The position numbers and the translations under genes are program-made. DNA of 20,102 nucleotides from a virus: positions 1 to 20,102 of IMG/VR virus record IMGVR_UViG_3300046804_000728; one strand, given 5' to 3'. Position 1 is the first letter of the stretch. Every line of letters starts with the position of its first letter. The notes under the pieces were generated by a model that worked only from the letters and a program-made list of their open reading frames with translations, was not told where the DNA came from and did not search any database. Positions 1 to 6,445 of the stretch are shown piece by piece.

Positions 1-127
1 CGTTATTACCTACAAAATTATTATTTGGCTGTATCCAAGTGTTAGTGTAGGTAGTGCCATTTGATCCCGTCGCAGTTAAAAAACTATTGTTGCCGGGTAG
101 ATTTACGATATTCAAAGTACTTGCCAT
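1..127 (-). CDS. Partial virion-like protein, cut by left edge
   Basis: A reading frame begins with ATG at 127 and stays open to the left edge, giving about 42 residues. It overlaps the last 44 bases of the cupin gene in another frame. The translation starts MASTLNIVNLPG and is rich in Asn, Thr, Gly and Ser, like phage tail-fibre or baseplate proteins and like the 116-residue protein two genes upstream. A GGAG lies only one base before the ATG, which is too close for normal use, so the true start could be a later TTG. A 42-codon open frame in AT-rich DNA is not strong evidence alone; the coding-like composition and the lack of any other gene in the first 83 bases support it. Function unknown. 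Confidence 0.45.
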   Translation of the reverse strand, partial: MASTLNIVNLPGNNSFLTATGSNGTTYTNTWIQPNNNFVGNN

Positions 128-569
128 TCTCCATCCATTTATTATTCACGAGAAATCCCCATTCTCGTTTTTGCGGGCCCGGCATAAACAATGTCCAACA
201 TTCTACACCATCGCATAATTCAATACGATGATAAGAAGTGGATTTACATATACGGAAATGACCAGGGCCTCGCCACATTCTAATTTCACTAATTTTTTGA
301 CCAAGGGTGTTAAACTGCGGTACCCATTCGTAATAACCGCCTTTAAGGATTAGAGTTGCGTAGGGCCAAGGATGATCATGCACATGATCAGGATCGCTTT
401 TTAAAAACCTATGCAAAAATACATTAAATGGGAAAAGTTTTCTATCTTTTAAAAACACATAATACCGTTCAAGATATGGCTCATTATCTAAACGATCATA
501 TATAATGCGCTTACGATCTAATCTTTCCATGAGTGAAAAGAACTTATTTTTTGTTTTGTTCAGCATCAT
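84..569 (-). CDS. Small cupin-fold protein (161 aa)
   Basis: This protein looks like a one-domain cupin. Residues 62-66 form an HVHDH cluster followed by PW, and a later segment (about residues 104-115, GHFRICKSTSYHRIEL) supplies another His. Together they resemble the two metal-binding cupin motifs. Such proteins bind a divalent metal and may be dioxygenases, isomerases or binding proteins; no substrate can be named. Two adjacent ATG codons (569 and 566) are possible starts, both overlapping the end of the preceding gene by about 25 bases, which suggests translational coupling; no strong Shine-Dalgarno is seen. It sits at the tail of the modification/glycosyltransferase gene train, so a role in modifying a small molecule or sugar is conceivable but not shown. 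Confidence 0.6.
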   Translation of the reverse strand: MMLNKTKNKFFSLMERLDRKRIIYDRLDNEPYLERYYVFLKDRKLFPFNVFLHRFLKSDPDHVHDHPWPYATLILKGGYYEWVPQFNTLGQKISEIRMWRGPGHFRICKSTSYHRIELCDGVECWTLFMPGPQKREWGFLVNNKWMENGKYFEYRKSTRQQ

Positions 570-894
570 AGTCGTCTTTAATTAAGTTATACGTATTTTT
601 AAATTTTTCAAAGGCAATTTTAAAACCTGGATACTTTTCGCACATATCATTAATTTTTGATATGCTAGGCATAGTATCTACAAATTCTCTATATGAATAT
701 ATGTTTGTAGTGCCCCAATTTATAGTAGACGTTGTTCCTATTGCTTGTGTCATGCTTGGGGTTACTGTTACAAAATTGCCAATATTAGGAGAATTGTTTA
801 TTGTAATAGTATTCATTAATGACGATAAGTCAATATTAATGATATCACTATTTGATGTTGTTGAGTAAGATATTGGCTGAGAAGAAGTTGTCAT
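544..894 (-). CDS. Small virion-like protein with conserved-looking C-terminus (116 aa)
   Basis: The protein has two halves. The first 65 residues are rich in Ser, Thr, Asn and Ile with no charged clusters, as in phage structural proteins. The last 50 residues form a charged, helical-looking module with MCEKYPGFKIAFEKFKNTY. From memory, similar C-terminal modules occur in small proteins of T4-like marine phages, but I cannot verify this here. The start is well defined: ATG at 894 is preceded by GGAGG at 901-905 with a 6-base spacer, the strongest ribosome-binding site in this part of the window. It overlaps the end of the glycosyltransferase gene by 47 bases. A virion role is inference from composition and the strong translation signal. 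Confidence 0.55.
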   Translation of the reverse strand: MTTSSQPISYSTTSNSDIINIDLSSLMNTITINNSPNIGNFVTVTPSMTQAIGTTSTINWGTTNIYSYREFVDTMPSISKINDMCEKYPGFKIAFEKFKNTYNLIKDDYDAEQNKK

Positions 895-1948
895 GTAGGA
901 CCTCCACTTGTTTATGGATCATAGGTAGCCGTGTTGGATAATTATCCATATGTTCCATAATTTTTCTGCAAAGGTCTGGTCTATATACTGTGTAAGCATC
1001 GAAGCTCTCAGTCCATTTGCTAGGATATTTAAATGTGTCAAAATACATTTCTGTGTAACTAAGTCTATCTGGAACCATTGGAATTGCATCCACGATCGCG
1101 CCTTCATAACAAGAAATACCAAGTGTTTCTTGTAAGTTGGCACTAAAAACTAGTTTAGCTTCGCCTAACAAATTGTGATATTCATTCTTTGTTAGCTGTT
1201 GATCCTGACACACAACAAATTCATATTGTGGTAGATGGTCTTTTAAATCTCTAAAGATTTCAACCTGCTTCTCAGGTGCGATGCGATGTGGAAACAAAAT
1301 CAAATCACGCTTGGGCATGTTTTTATATTGCTGTAGAGTATCGCCTAGATACTCCATTGGCCAACCAGTGCGTACAAATTTGGGCCATTCGCCAGCAAGT
1401 ATTTCTACTATGTCATCTGCAAGCCACGGATTTTCTGTGGGAAAATCATTTAAGAGATTTGTAAAAAACATCTTAATATGAAAGTCTGTGGCAAAATAGT
1501 TATGATCAAATGCATAATAAAAACTTTTTTCAGCATGTCTGACCCAGGGCTTTTTACCAACTAAACGTCCTAAAAAGTCTTGAGGATCATATGAACCAGC
1601 ATGCCATAAGCCGTGTGTAGTTACTGGGATACCCAACAACTCACTCATATACTTTAAGTTTATAATGCCTGGATGCCAAGCGTCAGTAAAAATAAAGTGG
1701 TCGCCAGAATGAACGGATCCATTGCAAAACAACCTACCCATTTGTTCAACTTGGCTAGACTTGTATATATTAGTGCCGCCAAAATTAAGAAAGGCGCCAG
1801 GAGTAGTGGCACTAGGAATGTCCGTAGGACCAGAGATAATTTGAACATTGTGTCCAGCCTTTCGTAAGAGTGCAGGTACATGGGATTTCCATTGACCTGT
1901 ATACCTTGTTTCTACACTTTCTAAATCAACGAGAAAAATATTCGCCAT
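848..1948 (-). CDS. GT-B glycosyltransferase (366 aa)
   Basis: This is probably a glycosyltransferase of the GT-B fold, which moves a sugar from a nucleotide-sugar donor. The C-terminal half shows LILFPHRIAPEKQVEIF, the usual start of the donor-binding domain, and then an E-x7-E element at about residues 274-282 (QETLGISCYEGAIVDAIP), the signature of GT1/GT4-like enzymes that contacts the donor sugar. The N-terminal half starts like a Rossmann strand and continues with an acceptor-domain-like stretch (QWKSHVPALLRKAGHNVQII). The open frame extends upstream to a TTG, but I prefer ATG at 1948, where AGGGA precedes the start and the protein begins MANIFLVDLESVE. It overlaps the preceding gene by 23 bases. 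The acceptor might be modified phage DNA, a virion protein or a host glycan; nothing in the sequence decides. Confidence 0.75.
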   Translation of the reverse strand: MANIFLVDLESVETRYTGQWKSHVPALLRKAGHNVQIISGPTDIPSATTPGAFLNFGGTNIYKSSQVEQMGRLFCNGSVHSGDHFIFTDAWHPGIINLKYMSELLGIPVTTHGLWHAGSYDPQDFLGRLVGKKPWVRHAEKSFYYAFDHNYFATDFHIKMFFTNLLNDFPTENPWLADDIVEILAGEWPKFVRTGWPMEYLGDTLQQYKNMPKRDLILFPHRIAPEKQVEIFRDLKDHLPQYEFVVCQDQQLTKNEYHNLLGEAKLVFSANLQETLGISCYEGAIVDAIPMVPDRLSYTEMYFDTFKYPSKWTESFDAYTVYRPDLCRKIMEHMDNYPTRLPMIHKQVEVLHDNFFSANILLNNIK

Positions 1949-2177
1949 TATGACGTTTTCCCTGATATGGTTTACGTTCACTGTTGAAAGGTTTTTTAGG
2001 CCTGCGTGTTTTTTCAAAACTCCGCCATGCAAAACTTTCCCTGTTGTACAAGTCTGCTTCGTTATACGGAAGCATTTCGAACCTACAGTGATCTAAAAAT
2101 GATTCTAAATCATCAAAAATTTTAACTATTTCAGGTTTCATGGCCCAATAGTCTACATTTTTATAATTTTTACTCAT
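1926..2177 (-). CDS. Small conserved-looking phage protein of unknown function (83 aa)
   Basis: I do not recognise a functional domain. The protein begins MSKNYKNVDYWAMKPE and contains a compact acidic and aromatic core (EIVKIFDDLESFLDHCRFEMLPY) followed by a strongly basic tail rich in Arg, Lys and Pro. The open frame extends upstream to 2249, but ATG at 2177 is preceded by AAGGGA with about 8 bases of spacing and is the likely start. This leaves 13 bases after the QueD-like gene. The core looks like short hypothetical proteins of T4-like phages, but that is an impression only. The basic tail could bind nucleic acid or a partner protein. Confidence 0.6.
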   Translation of the reverse strand: MSKNYKNVDYWAMKPEIVKIFDDLESFLDHCRFEMLPYNEADLYNRESFAWRSFEKTRRPKKPFNSERKPYQGKRHNGEYFSR

Positions 2178-2190
2178 TTTGTTTTCCCTT

Positions 2191-2586
2191 TTAATATTTG
2201 ATAAATGAACCATTTTCTCCATCTTCGGAGACCTCAATCCAGATCTCACGACCTGGATACTTTAGTGCAATGATGTTATATAAGTCTTCTGACATCATCT
2301 CACAACTTTTGTGATCAAGGCTTAAAGTGGCACCTTGACCATTATACAACGACTCAAGCCATCGCTTGAATTGGATGAACTCGATGTCCCTATCATCGTG
2401 TTGCACACTGATCCACACCCTGAAATGAAAGATGTGGCGATGAGGATAACCCAAAAACGATACGTCATATTCATCTCCTGTAGCTAGATTCGGATCTGTT
2501 AGAGCCGCAGGGTATTTATGAATACCTTCTTTTTGAAAGGTAACCCATATCATTTTAAGTGGTCGAATATCTTGTTTAATTACCAT
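2191..2586 (-). CDS. QueD-like / 6-pyruvoyl-tetrahydropterin synthase family protein (131 aa)
   Basis: The protein aligns by eye with QueD/PTPS enzymes, which make 6-carboxy-tetrahydropterin from dihydroneopterin triphosphate in preQ0 synthesis. A zinc-type His pattern is present: a single His near residue 23 (GIHKYP) and PHRHIFHF at 48-55, matching the family HGH. A later LSLDHK at 88-93 matches the catalytic Asp-His region, and SCEMMSEDLY with Glu100 fits the PTxEN-like pterin-binding segment. The Cys normally four residues before HxH is replaced by Leu; Cys95 is the only nearby candidate. ATG at 2586 overlaps the nuclease stop by 11 bases and follows AGGA; the longer TTG form is unlikely. 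The neighbouring TGT-like gene makes a 7-deazaguanine role plausible. It may be catalytically altered or only a pterin binder. Confidence 0.62.
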   Translation of the reverse strand: MVIKQDIRPLKMIWVTFQKEGIHKYPAALTDPNLATGDEYDVSFLGYPHRHIFHFRVWISVQHDDRDIEFIQFKRWLESLYNGQGATLSLDHKSCEMMSEDLYNIIALKYPGREIWIEVSEDGENGSFIKY

Positions 2587-3157
2587 ATGCAAATAAGTCC
2601 TGAAAGGTTGAATTAGTCATTGCTAATAGTTTTTCCATATCGCCGTCTGCTAGTCTAAAATCAAGCTCTGGTCGATCCTTTTTTGTTTTTTCAAAATAAC
2701 CCCAAAAACCTTCATATGGTGTATACGAGATTGTAGGATTTTCTCTAATCAAGGTTCTTGCATTTTCATATGCAGCCTCAATAAGTTCTTGAATTTGTGG
2801 CTGATCAAAATCACATAAGTCTATAGCAATGATAACATCATTATCATCAGTTGTAAATCTTAATTGTTTCCGAATTTTTTCATAAATTGGAGATAATGGA
2901 TAGGGTGTTGAAATAACATTTTCTGGACGCATAGTCGCTACTGTTTGAGCACTAGTCGCAGTTCCTTTACGACATTTAACTTCCCAACCAATTTCAGGAA
3001 TATCACATCCTGCACCACGATTAATTTTAATGCCAATATCTTCTAGTAAAAATTCACACGTACGACCTGCGTCTCCGTTTATATTACTAGGTAATTGCCT
3101 ACCTAGTAAATGATGTCTAATAATATTAAGAATTAGAGTCTCTGTTGAGGTAATCAT
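2576..3157 (-). CDS. MutH/Sau3AI-like PD-(D/E)xK nuclease (193 aa)
   Basis: This is probably a restriction-endonuclease-fold DNase. Residues 52-61 read DIPEIGWEVK: Asp52 is seven residues before Glu59, followed by x-Lys61, the same D-x6-ExK spacing as MutH (D70, E77, K79). Glu35 upstream (GRTCEFLLEDIGI) could be the first acidic residue. After it comes a TATSAQTVATMRPENV segment and a helical C-terminus, broadly as in the MutH/Sau3AI family. Those enzymes cut at or near GATC, but the site here cannot be deduced. ATG at 3157 overlaps the upstream stop as ATGA, so the genes are translationally coupled. Placement between the TGT-like and QueD-like genes suggests it spares modified phage DNA and attacks unmodified DNA; this is inference. 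Confidence 0.7.
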   Translation of the reverse strand: MITSTETLILNIIRHHLLGRQLPSNINGDAGRTCEFLLEDIGIKINRGAGCDIPEIGWEVKCRKGTATSAQTVATMRPENVISTPYPLSPIYEKIRKQLRFTTDDNDVIIAIDLCDFDQPQIQELIEAAYENARTLIRENPTISYTPYEGFWGYFEKTKKDRPELDFRLADGDMEKLLAMTNSTFQDLFAYGN

Positions 3158-3702
3158 TTGATAATTTCATCATTTTTGTAGTCAGCCCACGCTGTAAATT
3201 TACTACGGTCTTTAAGTTTATGTAGACTATGTGTCCACACGCCGGGGTTAGTTGCTTTAAAATCTTTATCGTCGATTTTAATCATTGTATTATAATTCCA
3301 AAGTTTGATATATGGAATAGGTACACGTATTTGTGGAATAAAATTATCGTAGTCATTCAATCCACCGTCGTTAAATTCCTCAACAGCACTAAGTGGAATA
3401 TCTAATGAACATAAGTAATCGTTATCTAAAAAGTGACTAATCATATCATCCCATTGTTTCCAACCTGCATAATCGTTGTACACAGGATTAAAACTATGAT
3501 TGGCGCCAAAGAAAATGTGCTTGATATGTTTGCTAGTGTCCTCATATGACGCAAAATCGTCTAGCCAATCTTGGATTTCTTGGATGGGTTGTATACCTGT
3601 AACAAATAGTGTTCTCATACCAAACGCAGGAGTATGTTCAACTTCGTTGCCAATAAAGAACACTGCATTATTATTTTTGCCACTTGCATAATCACGCTTC
3701 AT
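3154..3702 (-). CDS. Conserved-looking protein in 7-deazaguanine cassette, function unknown (182 aa)
   Basis: I cannot assign a domain with confidence. The start is ATG at 3702 (MKRDYASGKNNN), preceded by TAAGG at suitable spacing; the longer frame reaching 3795 would overlap the upstream gene by over 100 bases. The protein has regular alternating strand and helix segments (MRTLFVTGIQPIQEI, IKHIFFGANHSF, LCSLDIPL), suggesting an alpha/beta or partial TIM-barrel fold. It occupies the place where a QueE-type enzyme would be expected and somewhat resembles phage proteins I remember being labelled QueE-like, but no radical-SAM CX3CX2C cluster motif is present. An active QueE is therefore not supported. 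It could be a diverged, cluster-less homologue or something unrelated. It overlaps the next gene by 4 bases (ATGA) and the previous one by 11. Confidence 0.6.
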   Translation of the reverse strand: MKRDYASGKNNNAVFFIGNEVEHTPAFGMRTLFVTGIQPIQEIQDWLDDFASYEDTSKHIKHIFFGANHSFNPVYNDYAGWKQWDDMISHFLDNDYLCSLDIPLSAVEEFNDGGLNDYDNFIPQIRVPIPYIKLWNYNTMIKIDDKDFKATNPGVWTHSLHKLKDRSKFTAWADYKNDEIIK

Positions 3703-3952
3703 TTTTTTCTGCCTTAGAAATTTCGTATTGTTTAATGAGCCTAGTAACATCTTCCATACGTTCGGCAAACACATCCGGTGCTTGCTGAGAGGCAATTGTC
3801 ATATCCCAATCGCTAGGATAATGTCGCAACAATGAATTAGCAAGTTGCCTAATATCTTTAGGAACACGAGGAGTTCGTTTTGGACTACAAAGATCTATAA
3901 GGAACTTTTTAGTTTGTACTACTGCTCGATATCTTTCGTCGGGTAATGTCAT
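3692..3952 (-). CDS. BPSL0761-like small protein (86 aa)
   Basis: The N-terminus MTLPDERYRAVVQTKKFL followed by TPRVPKDIRQLANSLLRHYPS closely resembles the small bacterial family called BPSL0761, common in Proteobacteria and of unknown function. The phage copy adds a charged helical tail (FAERMEDVTRLIKQYEISKAEKN). ATG at 3952 overlaps the stop of the TGT-like gene as ATGA, so it is translationally coupled to the enzyme. Its position suggests an accessory or regulatory partner of the modification enzyme, or an acquired bacterial gene. The family call is from memory of the motif order; the function is open. Confidence 0.7.
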   Translation of the reverse strand: MTLPDERYRAVVQTKKFLIDLCSPKRTPRVPKDIRQLANSLLRHYPSDWDMTIASQQAPDVFAERMEDVTRLIKQYEISKAEKNEA

Positions 3953-5649
3953 TCTTTTACCTGTGATTCTAGCTGGTCTAATTTTAATTGTTCCTCTTCG
4001 GAAAATTCTTCATCGTGATCAGATTGTATTAAATTTGGGTCGTCTAAGTCAAATAGATTGGCAAACATTGTGCTAGCATTTACTGTTTTCTTGCCAGTAG
4101 CACCTCTAGTTCCGATAATAGTTTGCCAATATTTGTCATACTCTTCGATTATATCTTCAGATTCTTGTCTATTATTGGTTGCAAAAATGGCTTCAATGAT
4201 ATCTTTAAAGAATACTCTATTAAATTTCTCATTAACTAACATGTTTGGACACTTACCTAGATCATATTGTCTGTTAGCCTCTTGGACACTATTACAATGC
4301 ATCCAAACATTATGACCCATCATAATAGCATAGCTAAAACTATCCCAACTAGTCTTGCCTTCTTTGCCTATTTTGTTCTTATCACCGGGTGCGTAAATGC
4401 ATACATCTTTCATTTCGACTTGATCGATTATAGGACTTGATTGAAAGTTTTTAAAGATTTTGTCTTGGATGACAGCGTCTTTGAATAGTCTTGTGTCAGA
4501 AGCATATTTTTTGTCGTCTGCTGACGGGACCATTCTGTAGACCCACTTAGTTCTGTCTTCTGTTTCTGTTTGGATATAGATTTGTCCATTTGCTGTTGCC
4601 AAAAACGGTGAGGCGCAGTCAAAAGATATGGTAAAGTTTTCATTGTGATATTTCCTTACAGCACGTTGAATGTCTGTGAGCAATACAGCCCACTCTAGTT
4701 TACTGGTGCCCAAGAAGTGCATCCAGTCTTGTTGGCCTTTTTCCAACAATCCATCATGGCGCAAAGCCACTAATCTTTTTAGTACAAGGTGAATGTCGCA
4801 CATGTTCTGTCCACCCATTGCCCAACCGTTAAATGCCTTGTCTCCATAAACTTTAGGATCACAGAATTCTTTCATCTGTTGATACCAATCTTCTGCTTCG
4901 CTGTGTGTTTCGCCTTGGAGAACATTTAAAAACTTACATGCACCTGTTCGGTGCTTGATCCAATATTGGTTATTATATTTTGTAGCATTAACAGCATCTT
5001 GGTATGAACTTATACCTGTTGCTTTAATACCTGCCGGACTACGGCATACCCATGCAGGAATATCTAGTACCATGCCATAGTCCATTAATGCATCCATCCA
5101 TCTGAGAACGCTATCGCGTTTTTGTTGAGCCGCATCTAGCCTTGCTTGATATAGTTTAACGTGATCAACTTTAGAATGCTTGGGATTTCCGTTTTTATCT
5201 AATTTAGGATTTCCAGAAGCATCTAATTGTGGAACAAGTTGTATGCCCTTACTGACAGCATCTGCCATAAGTGCCTTTACTTCTTGACTATTTGGATCTC
5301 GCCACTCGCCTTCCCATACACCTTTACCAATCTGGAATCCACCCGAATCGCCGACTACTAGGCTAGTTGAACGATCTCTGTTGCGAAACATATCTTCGCT
5401 GTCATCTTTTTTAGATAAATCTAAATTTGCATGACCAGCTGAATATAAACACCATTTGTAATAAAATAAACCAGCATCTGGTTCAAGGTAGTTTAAACTT
5501 TCTATGCTAGTTGTAAAACTTTTAGGAATACGTGCAGGCTCAACATAGTTGCCATATCGTTGCTTTCCTATGAAAGTAGCATAAAAACCTGATGTAGCCG
5601 GCAAAAACACAGCATAGTCATTCTGTGTTGCCGTTAAATTTTTATTCAA
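3949..5649 (-). CDS. tRNA-guanine transglycosylase / DpdA-like base-exchange enzyme (566 aa)
   Basis: This enzyme belongs to the TGT superfamily, which swaps guanine for a 7-deazaguanine base in tRNA or, in DpdA proteins, in DNA. Visible motifs: DSGGFQ at 101-106 (first catalytic Asp and substrate loop), LQGE at 244-247, GWAMGG at 275-280, LGTS at 313-316, and SFDCASPFLATANG at 342-355, matching the FDCVxPTRNARNG region with the nucleophilic Asp at 344. The usual TGT zinc motif (CxCxxC plus His) is not obvious, which fits phage DNA-modifying forms better than bacterial Tgt. No in-frame ATG exists near the N-terminus; TTG at 5649 follows AGAGG. It is longer than bacterial Tgt (about 375 residues), with a helical, acidic C-terminus. 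The neighbours (QueD-like, nuclease) suggest phage DNA as substrate; tRNA remains possible. Confidence 0.8.
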   Translation of the reverse strand: MNKNLTATQNDYAVFLPATSGFYATFIGKQRYGNYVEPARIPKSFTTSIESLNYLEPDAGLFYYKWCLYSAGHANLDLSKKDDSEDMFRNRDRSTSLVVGDSGGFQIGKGVWEGEWRDPNSQEVKALMADAVSKGIQLVPQLDASGNPKLDKNGNPKHSKVDHVKLYQARLDAAQQKRDSVLRWMDALMDYGMVLDIPAWVCRSPAGIKATGISSYQDAVNATKYNNQYWIKHRTGACKFLNVLQGETHSEAEDWYQQMKEFCDPKVYGDKAFNGWAMGGQNMCDIHLVLKRLVALRHDGLLEKGQQDWMHFLGTSKLEWAVLLTDIQRAVRKYHNENFTISFDCASPFLATANGQIYIQTETEDRTKWVYRMVPSADDKKYASDTRLFKDAVIQDKIFKNFQSSPIIDQVEMKDVCIYAPGDKNKIGKEGKTSWDSFSYAIMMGHNVWMHCNSVQEANRQYDLGKCPNMLVNEKFNRVFFKDIIEAIFATNNRQESEDIIEEYDKYWQTIIGTRGATGKKTVNASTMFANLFDLDDPNLIQSDHDEEFSEEEQLKLDQLESQVKE

Positions 5650-5654
5650 TATAA

Positions 5655-5659
5655 CCTCT
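5655..5659 (-). promoter_or_regulatory. Ribosome-binding site deciding a TTG start
   Basis: AGAGG on the minus strand lies 5 bases before TTG at 5649 and just after the clamp stop codon. It supports TTG as the true start of the TGT/DpdA-like gene, since no in-frame ATG occurs in the first 80 codons. Confidence 0.7.
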
Positions 5660-5660
5660 A

Positions 5661-6392
5661 TTATTTAGAATAAGCAGGCAGAATGTAGTTGTATTCTGCT
5701 ATTCCACTATCAACTGTAATTTGCATAGCACCACCATCGGAAATTTTTATAGAAATATCACCTGGTAAGTTTAAAATACTTTGTACTTTGCTAACTGGCC
5801 ATGCCCAGACCTGTTTTAATTTGCCTGTAATGCCTTGCTGGAAAACAAAACTACCTGCATGAGTACTTGCATCACCGAATTGGAAGACTAAATTTCCATT
5901 TTCAGTTTTAACTTGAAATGTTTCTTCTTCACTGTGTGCTTGTGCTTGGAATTTTAATCTATTAACACTGCCTAAGTTTGGTTCAAATTCTATATCCCAG
6001 TTGATATTTTTTAATTTTGCAGTTTTTAATCTGTCATTAATAATTTCCATACTCATAAATCTGTAGTCATTTTCAAAATCACCTGTTGCATTTTCAAAAT
6101 GCAACCCAGTAGGCACTACTTCATTATTTCTATTTTGTTTAACTACATTAATTTTAGCATTATCTTTATATTCTGGACATCTTAAATGTATATCTAATTT
6201 ATTCAAATTAGGCATACCAAATGTGCCATCTAAATCTGCCACTGGGCTATGTGTTTTTGCGTTTAAAACAACAGAACGATCATCCGCAATTGATTCTACC
6301 ATTGTTTCTTTATCCGAAGATATAATTTTAACTAATGGTATAAATCCAAGGCTGTGTGTATGTGTTACTAAATCTTGTAAAAAGTCTTTCAT
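5661..6392 (-). CDS. 45: Sliding clamp, gp45-type (243 aa)
   Basis: This is the probable DNA polymerase sliding clamp, a homotrimeric ring that tethers gp43 to DNA and, in T4, also activates late transcription. Length fits gp45 (228 residues in T4). The C-terminal stretch with ISIKISDGGAMQITVDSG and EYNYILPA is typical of phage clamps, and beta-rich repeats with FQFGDAS and WAWPVSKVQSIL occur before it. The start is ATG at 6392, preceded by GGAG at 6399-6402; the longer frame from 6440 would run through the promoter. The gene has its own consensus sigma70 promoter, and the DNA polymerase lies one gene upstream. No clamp-loader genes (44, 62) are in the window. The identification rests on the C-terminal pattern, length and context, not on a catalytic motif. 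Confidence 0.82.
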   Translation of the reverse strand: MKDFLQDLVTHTHSLGFIPLVKIISSDKETMVESIADDRSVVLNAKTHSPVADLDGTFGMPNLNKLDIHLRCPEYKDNAKINVVKQNRNNEVVPTGLHFENATGDFENDYRFMSMEIINDRLKTAKLKNINWDIEFEPNLGSVNRLKFQAQAHSEEETFQVKTENGNLVFQFGDASTHAGSFVFQQGITGKLKQVWAWPVSKVQSILNLPGDISIKISDGGAMQITVDSGIAEYNYILPAYSK

Positions 6393-6411
6393 AAGTGTCT
6401 CCATATTAATG

Positions 6412-6440
6412 ATTATATAAAATAAACAAACAAATGTCAA
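6412..6440 (-). promoter_or_regulatory. Consensus sigma70 promoter for the sliding clamp
   Basis: On the minus strand TTGACA (6435-6440) is followed by exactly 17 bases and TATAAT (6412-6417). Both boxes match the sigma70 consensus in all six positions. Transcription would start near 6405, about 13 bases before the clamp ATG. It would drive the clamp and very likely the whole leftward modification cassette, as early genes read by unmodified host RNA polymerase. Confidence 0.9.
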
Positions 6441-6445
6441 TATTA

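Noticed and set aside
1660-1881. 73-codon hydrophobic minus-strand frame within the GT-B gene
   Set aside because: It is out of frame within a well-supported glycosyltransferase gene; no independent ribosome-binding site was identified.
4972-4977. TATAAT inside the TGT-like gene
   Set aside because: No -35 or TG extension at suitable spacing, so a chance match in AT-rich coding sequence.
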